10,836 nucleotides of DNA from positions 1 to 10,836 of the forward strand of contig JAAYLO010000105.1 of NCBI GenBank assembly GCA_012521855.1. Reading direction: 5' to 3'. The notes under the pieces are model-generated. The model was given only the letters and a program-made list of their open reading frames with translations. It ran no database searches and was not told the origin of the DNA. A program made the translations under genes and the position numbers. Source of the DNA: Halanaerobiaceae bacterium (lineage in GTDB: Bacteria > Bacillota > Halanaerobiia > Halanaerobiales > DTU029). Of the stretch, positions 6,258 to 10,836 are shown piece by piece; within the stretch, counting starts at the first letter, position 1; every line of letters starts with the position of its first letter.

Positions 6258-8135
6258 ATGCTTAAAAAACCATTCATAATACTGATTTGTCTATCAGCAT
6301 TTTTCATTCCAGGCAGCAGCAATATTTTTAGCCGGGAACTATCGGTGGATGTAATCACCGCTTATTCCAATAATTCTGTTCCGGATAACTGGGTACCTGT
6401 TTCTATCATTATTACAAATCAGGGACAGCCTGTCTCAGGGGAAATAATAATAAGCAGCAAAAAAGATGACCTTTTACGAGAGAATGTAACAGAAATAGAT
6501 TATATAATTCCTGTTGAAATCCCTGCACAATCAAAAAAGATATTCCGGGAACTGATATATTACAGGAAAGATTTCTTTTCAACACTCAGCATCCGCCTTG
6601 TCAGTAATGACCGGGTTTTGTTTGAAGAAAAACTGGAAGTGAACAGAATATATGAAAAACAGAAGCTGTTGGTGGTAAATGACAGCTTTTCCGGCTTTGG
6701 TTTTTTGGGCAATTCAGGCAGCGGGGAACGGGCTGTTTTTTATCAGAAGGTAGAATATCTGCCTCAAGACTGGACTGCTTATCTAGGAATCGATCTTATT
6801 ATACTGGATAAAGCGGATTACAGGCTCATGACAGATAAACAGATAAGGGCTTTGAAAGGATGGCTGGAATCAGGGAATACAATCATTATAAGCGGCAGGG
6901 GTACTTATTATACTTATAATAACAGGCTTATGGAGGAAATATTTCCTGCAGAATTTATAAAAAAAGAATCTATGGAACTTCTTCAGACCAAGCTTACTTT
7001 CTGGCATATAAAGGCTGATAATTATCAGCTTCTGAAAAAAACAGGAGATTTACCTTTAGCAGTCGGGAGAAGATCAGGTGCAGGCCAGGTTATTTTCTCT
7101 CTGGCTGATTTCCAGGATCTTGAGCTCAACGAATTGTATTACCTGGAATTAATTGATTCTGTCAGGGAGAATAATTTTTTGAGATTTGAATTTTTGAGTT
7201 CCATGATAGAGGATATGCACAGTTCAGTCAGCTTTCATTTCCCGGAAAGATATCAAATTGCCTTAATTTTGCTAATATTTATGGGGGTTATAATTTATAT
7301 CCTGCATCTGTTTCTGGTCAGAGAGAGATTGAACTTATCTTTATTTCTTTTAGTCTATTTTATATTCATCACTGTTTACTCGGCTGCTTTATATGCATTT
7401 ATTTATAAACCTGTCACCCGGAAAAATGATATTATGTTTGAGCTGGCAGTAGTGAACCTGATACCCGGCAGTGAACAGGCAGTCGTAGACGGCTACATAT
7501 CTTTCCAGGATCCGGGCTGGGAAAAGATCAGCTTTACTATCCGGGATGATAAAGGGAGTCTTAATATAATTCCTCTTTCAGGAAATGAATATCCGGCTAT
7601 CTATTTAGGAGATGACTATACAGAACTGAGGGCAGAGAATAATGGCAGTAAGATTGTTACAGGATTCCACTCCTGTTACAGGGCCAGGCTGCCTGTATAC
7701 TTTACAGCAGTAAAAGAGAATCAGAATATAATACTTGAGGTAAATAATAAATCCCGCTTCTTCATAGACTGTTTGTTTATCAATTATCAGGGAGAGTGGT
7801 ATTCCTATAAAGGACTGGCTGCTGATACGGTGGGGAGATTTACTTTATCAGAGGAAGCACTGAATGATAAGATGCCATGGTATTACTGGTATAGAATGAA
7901 TAAGGAATTAATACCTGATGGTGTTAATGGGGAATTACCCGTTAAGGTTTTACAGAAGATAGATTATGAGTTAAAAGAATTAGAGAAAACAACTGAGGAG
8001 ATACATATAGTTGCAGTCCTTTTCGGGGATGGTTTTGAGGCAGTCAATACCGGAGAATCAGTCAATAGAGAATTTCTTGCCTTCTTAAAAACTTCAGTTG
8101 ATCTAAAGCAAATGAATATTTTAAGGAAGGAATAG
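6258..8135 (+). CDS. Exported two-pass membrane protein with two extracytoplasmic domains (MoxR operon)
   Basis: I do not recognise a named family. The 625 residues begin with a signal peptide (MLKKP then a hydrophobic run to about residue 22). An outer domain follows (about 27-331): first a beta-rich part with WVPVSIIITNQGQPVSGEI, like an Ig or adhesion fold, then an alpha/beta part with the stretch IDLIILDKADYRLMT and later QIRALKGWLESGNTIIISG, which resembles a glutamine-amidotransferase-like Rossmann fold without an obvious catalytic cysteine. Two membrane helices (about 332-354 and 357-382) are joined by a short basic loop (VRERLN), so both flanking domains face outside. The C-terminal domain (383-625) looks beta-rich. 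Weak ribosome site: AGGGGA at 6239-6244 is distant and GGGGAT at 6252-6257 abuts the ATG. It is first in the operon, 2 bp ahead of the next gene. Similar layouts occur in MoxR-linked envelope operons, so a cell-envelope sensing or binding role is inferred. Confidence 0.8.
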   Translation: MLKKPFIILICLSAFFIPGSSNIFSRELSVDVITAYSNNSVPDNWVPVSIIITNQGQPVSGEIIISSKKDDLLRENVTEIDYIIPVEIPAQSKKIFRELIYYRKDFFSTLSIRLVSNDRVLFEEKLEVNRIYEKQKLLVVNDSFSGFGFLGNSGSGERAVFYQKVEYLPQDWTAYLGIDLIILDKADYRLMTDKQIRALKGWLESGNTIIISGRGTYYTYNNRLMEEIFPAEFIKKESMELLQTKLTFWHIKADNYQLLKKTGDLPLAVGRRSGAGQVIFSLADFQDLELNELYYLELIDSVRENNFLRFEFLSSMIEDMHSSVSFHFPERYQIALILLIFMGVIIYILHLFLVRERLNLSLFLLVYFIFITVYSAALYAFIYKPVTRKNDIMFELAVVNLIPGSEQAVVDGYISFQDPGWEKISFTIRDDKGSLNIIPLSGNEYPAIYLGDDYTELRAENNGSKIVTGFHSCYRARLPVYFTAVKENQNIILEVNNKSRFFIDCLFINYQGEWYSYKGLAADTVGRFTLSEEALNDKMPWYYWYRMNKELIPDGVNGELPVKVLQKIDYELKELEKTTEEIHIVAVLFGDGFEAVNTGESVNREFLAFLKTSVDLKQMNILRKE

Positions 8136-8137
8136 CC

Positions 8138-8788
8138 ATGATTATTGAGATAATTAAGGATATGGCCAGAGAATTGAGGATTCTTTTGAAAAGCGGTTTC
8201 TTCTGGAAAATGAATATCATATTACTGGCAATTATAATCCTCTTATTTATCTTTTATTTACCTTTCAATAGCTATTATTCTATTGAACCCTTTTTGATCG
8301 GCCGGCTATTCATTATGACCCTCATCTTCGGGCTTTCTTCCATCTGCCTGTATCTGACAGACGGCATAAGGATAGATTTCGGGGAAGAAAGGGATTCAGT
8401 AGCTGAATATTTTATAAAGACCCTTAGCTTTGTTTTGATAATTATTATCATCATCTTTACATATCTTCCTCTGGCTATTTTGGCTGCAGCAACGGGAAGC
8501 CTGAGTTTTAGAGAACTATATGGCTATTTTCCTGAAATACTCATCAGCGGGATCAGTTTCACCTGGCTGGGTTTTTCTCTAAAAGCCTGGTTTCGAAAAT
8601 CAAGGAGAAGGAAGATCTCCGCTTTTTTGAAGATTGCCTGGGCCTGTACTATGATTTTATCATCAATTATTAACAGCAGGCTGGATATCATGAGTATTTC
8701 TATTAATATTTGCTTCATCTTTTCCGGGTTTATATTTCTTATTCTTCTGTTCTGGATAAGCAGAAAAAACAAAGAGGACAGGAGTTGA
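8138..8788 (+). CDS. Six-helix integral membrane protein of unknown function (MoxR operon)
   Basis: A 216-residue hydrophobic protein with six likely membrane helices (about 25-43, 53-74, 94-118, 132-151, 162-178 and 184-207). The N-terminal 20 residues form a charged amphipathic stretch (IIKDMARELRILLKSG), and the only strongly basic loop is WFRKSRRRK (151-159). The size, six-helix layout and N-terminal amphipathic helix resemble ABC-2-type permease subunits, but no ABC ATPase is encoded in the visible operon, so this is only a resemblance. No catalytic motif is visible; a run of seven isoleucines or more in helix 3 is notable. A strong AAGGAAGG (8123-8130) lies 7 nt before the ATG, and the gene starts 2 bp after the previous stop, so the genes are cotranscribed and probably coupled. 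It could be a membrane scaffold for its operon partners. Confidence 0.8.
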   Translation: MIIEIIKDMARELRILLKSGFFWKMNIILLAIIILLFIFYLPFNSYYSIEPFLIGRLFIMTLIFGLSSICLYLTDGIRIDFGEERDSVAEYFIKTLSFVLIIIIIIFTYLPLAILAAATGSLSFRELYGYFPEILISGISFTWLGFSLKAWFRKSRRRKISAFLKIAWACTMILSSIINSRLDIMSISINICFIFSGFIFLILLFWISRKNKEDRS

Positions 8789-8793
8789 ATGAA

Positions 8794-10038
8794 ATGGATG
8801 CAGAAATCAGGATCGAAAAATTCATTGCCAGAATAATCAGGGAATACAGGAAAAAGAGGGCAGTTAAAGGTTTGATTGCAGGATTACTGATAGGAGTAAT
8901 TATATTGTTCCTGTTATATCTTTTGAGAATTATTATACTTTTAGATTACAAAGCAGTTTCTGTATTAGTTTTTCCCGCCTTGGCGGGGGCTTTCCTGGGT
9001 TTTTTTCTGCCGGTAAATATCCCTCAAATTCTATCCAGGGCAGACAGTTTCCTGAATCTTGAGGAAATGCTGATTACCTATCAGGAATATGTCCGGAAAG
9101 ATAAAGGCAATATATTTTTGCCATTTATAAAAGAGAGACTGGCAAAGGCAGTTGATGAAAGGAAAACGCGGGGGCTGTTCAGGGTAAAGGCAGAAAGAGA
9201 AATAAGAATAATGGCAGTAATATTAATATGTTTACTCTTTCTTTCCATCTGGATGGATTTCAGCGCTAATAACCAGAGGGAGTTTCTGAATAAAAGTACA
9301 GTAGTTTCTGTAGAGGGAAATGAGAATACTGCCAGTAAAGAAGAAAAGGATAAAGTATCTTCTGGAACACAGGATATCCCTGAAGAATACAGGCAAAAGT
9401 TTTTTGAGCTCAGTCAGTTGGAATTTGACATACAGGCGGCTAAATTGAAATATAGAAGTGATGAGATGGAAGAAGCAGGAGGGAATTTGGGGGATCTGGA
9501 AATGGGTGAAGAAAATAATATGCTGGGGAGTGAAGATTTTTCAACAGATGAAAAAGAGGAGGAGAAGCACAATATATCAGGAACCGGAAGAAAAAATGAT
9601 ACAGGAGAAAATGATCAAAGGTCCCGGGGAGCTGTTTCTCCATCAGATGATGATAATCCCGGGGCAAAGGACGGGCTGGAGAAAGAGAATATAGATAATA
9701 CTGAGTATAAAGACTCAAATTTGGCAGATGGAGAGAGAGATACTGCGGGCAGGAATGCAGATGAAAGAACTGTATCATCAGTACAGGATGAGAGATTCAG
9801 GGACACTCAGAAAGAATACAGTAAAATCAAATTAGAACCGGTAATCAACAATATTAATGCGAATTCTTATATAGCAGAGCTAATGAGGCCTGATCTTGAG
9901 GGGGATGAGCAGGATATTAGCATGAAGGACTTAATAAGCTACAGGAATTTTATGATAAATTCCCTGGATGATCCGGGAATACCGGCAGTTTATAAGGAAC
10001 TGGCCAGGGAATATTTCAAGAGAATAATCAAGGAATAA
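8794..10038 (+). CDS. Three-helix membrane protein with long acidic low-complexity outer segment (MoxR operon)
   Basis: A protein of 414 residues, family not firmly recognised. The start at ATG 8794 is supported by AGGAG (8780-8784) 9 nt upstream; the frame is open back to 8710, but that extension lies inside the previous gene and lacks a ribosome site. Parts: basic N-terminus (REYRKKR), membrane helices at about 26-50 and 52-73, a cytoplasmic helical loop (74-136) with RADSFLNLEEML, a third helix (137-155), then an outside region. Residues about 160-340 are very rich in E, D, G, N and S and probably disordered. A folded C-terminal piece follows, with DLISYRNFMINSLDDPGIPAVYKELAREYFKRI. The helix pair, the D-x-L-x-L-E loop motif and a terminal YKELAREYF helix recall DUF4175-like proteins that accompany MoxR ATPases; this is an inference from memory. 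It sits 5 bp after one gene and 11 bp before moxR. Confidence 0.8.
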   Translation: MDAEIRIEKFIARIIREYRKKRAVKGLIAGLLIGVIILFLLYLLRIIILLDYKAVSVLVFPALAGAFLGFFLPVNIPQILSRADSFLNLEEMLITYQEYVRKDKGNIFLPFIKERLAKAVDERKTRGLFRVKAEREIRIMAVILICLLFLSIWMDFSANNQREFLNKSTVVSVEGNENTASKEEKDKVSSGTQDIPEEYRQKFFELSQLEFDIQAAKLKYRSDEMEEAGGNLGDLEMGEENNMLGSEDFSTDEKEEEKHNISGTGRKNDTGENDQRSRGAVSPSDDDNPGAKDGLEKENIDNTEYKDSNLADGERDTAGRNADERTVSSVQDERFRDTQKEYSKIKLEPVINNINANSYIAELMRPDLEGDEQDISMKDLISYRNFMINSLDDPGIPAVYKELAREYFKRIIKE

Positions 10039-10049
10039 GGAGGATATTT

Positions 10050-10836
10050 ATGGAAAAAACGGATTTAGGCCGGATTAATGAATATTACAGTCTATTGTCA
10101 GAAATAAGGGAAGAAATACAGAAAGCTATTGTCGGACATCAGACACTGATTGAGAATATTTTGATTGCCATACTGTGTAATGGTAATGTATTACTTGAAG
10201 GTGTGCCAGGGTTGGGAAAGACATTGCTGGTAAAAACACTGGGAGAGATTCTGGATCTGGATTATGCCAGGATTCAGTTTACACCTGACCTGATGCCTGC
10301 GGACATAATAGGAACCAATATTTTGATGGAAAGCAGTGATGGCAGCAGGTATTTTGAATTCAGGGAAGGCCCCCTTTTTGCCCAGCTGGTACTGGCTGAT
10401 GAAATAAACAGGGCAACCCCCAAAACCCAGTCAGCATTACTGGAGGCTATGCAGGAAAGAAAAATCACGGCAGCAGGCAATACATATGAATTAAAGGAAC
10501 CGTTTTTTGTAATGGCAACCCAAAACCCGCTAGAGATGGAAGGAACCTATCCCCTGCCGGAAGCACAGGTAGACCGCTTTTTCTTCAAACTGAAGGCAGA
10601 ATATCCAGAGCCTGCTGAACTAAAAGAGATTCTTGTGAGGACAACCGGTAATAATGCTGTAGAAATCAGGAAAGTAATCAATGAGGAAGAGTTAAAAAAA
10701 ATTCAGGAACTCATCAGGGATATCCCTGTAGCAGATAAGCTGATGGAATATGCCGTAAGACTAATAATGACTACTCACCCTGAGGGGGATACAGCTTCAG
10801 ATATGGTCAGGAAATATGTGAGATACGGTTCAAGCC
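10050..10836 (+). CDS. MoxR-family AAA+ ATPase (C-terminal end cut off by window edge)
   Basis: AAA+ chaperone-like ATPase of the MoxR family, thought to remodel or activate partner proteins, often membrane or VWA-domain complexes. The 262 codons visible cover the whole ATPase core: the IVGHQTLIENILIA lead-in, Walker A GVPGLGKT (51-58), the FTPDLMPADIIGT signature (78-89), Walker B LVLADEINRA (113-122), KTQSALLEAMQE (125-136), sensor-1 ATQNP (156-160), and EAQVDRFFF (171-179) with the arginine-finger region. The frame runs open off the right edge at VRYGSS, near the usual sensor-2 segment, so about 50-60 residues are missing. The start is clear: AAGGAGG (10037-10043) is 6 nt before the ATG, 11 bp after the preceding stop. 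In most genomes a DUF58 gene follows moxR, so I expect one just beyond the window. Close to certain as to family; the substrate is unknown. Confidence 0.95.
   Translation, partial: MEKTDLGRINEYYSLLSEIREEIQKAIVGHQTLIENILIAILCNGNVLLEGVPGLGKTLLVKTLGEILDLDYARIQFTPDLMPADIIGTNILMESSDGSRYFEFREGPLFAQLVLADEINRATPKTQSALLEAMQERKITAAGNTYELKEPFFVMATQNPLEMEGTYPLPEAQVDRFFFKLKAEYPEPAELKEILVRTTGNNAVEIRKVINEEELKKIQELIRDIPVADKLMEYAVRLIMTTHPEGDTASDMVRKYVRYGSS

Noticed and set aside
8710..8793. Upstream extension of the 8794 gene to ATG 8710
   Set aside because: It would overlap the six-helix protein by 79 bp, has no ribosome site, while AGGAG at 8780-8784 is correctly spaced for ATG 8794.
9458..9694. A second + strand frame of 78 codons inside the acidic segment of the 8794 gene
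   Set aside because: The long open frame follows from purine-rich, low-complexity coding sequence; the product is rich in K, W and M as expected from a frame shift of GAA/GAT codons.
9440..9778. Minus-strand open frame of 112 codons opposite the acidic segment
   Set aside because: Its composition (many L, H, S, P) is the mirror of the E/D-rich coding strand; no start signal.

Overview
The window looks like chromosomal DNA from a low-GC, Gram-positive (Firmicutes-type) anaerobe, probably a spore-former. The main evidence is the gene order clpX - lonB - lonA (lon) - engB/ysxC, which is the conserved order in Bacillus, Clostridia and relatives, and a LonB protease preceded by a good match to a forespore sigma-F promoter. 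A halophilic clostridial relative such as Halanaerobiales is possible from protein style and a very acidic extracellular segment, but that is a guess. All genes are on the + strand. I see no mobile element, tRNA, rRNA or CRISPR array.

Left half (1-6140), housekeeping proteolysis and ribosome assembly. The window opens in the last ~90 codons of clpX, which ends at a textbook intrinsic terminator (302-330). Next is lonB (412-2088), a membrane-anchored Lon-type protease behind a sigma-F-like promoter. A 187-bp gap holds an extended -10 sigma-A promoter, a hairpin at the predicted transcript 5' end and further inverted repeats. It leads into lon (2276-4642). The GTPase gene engB overlaps the end of lon, and a SAM-dependent methyltransferase with an unusual basic tail follows closely. 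This transcription unit ends at a second strong terminator (6102-6140).

Right half (6141-10836), a MoxR-type membrane operon. After an AT-rich promoter region come four tightly packed genes (gaps of 2, 5 and 11 bp). They encode a signal-peptide protein with two extracytoplasmic domains around a two-helix membrane hairpin (6258-8135), a six-helix membrane protein (8138-8788), a three-helix membrane protein with a long acidic low-complexity outer segment (8794-10038), and a MoxR AAA+ ATPase cut off by the window edge (10050 onward). MoxR ATPases usually work with DUF58, VWA or transglutaminase-like partners, so such genes are expected just downstream. The three membrane genes are the least understood part of the window, and the most likely place for an undescribed system, probably one acting at the cell envelope.

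Limits: everything was read by eye. Promoter and hairpin calls are pattern matches, and family assignments rest on visible motifs, not on searches.
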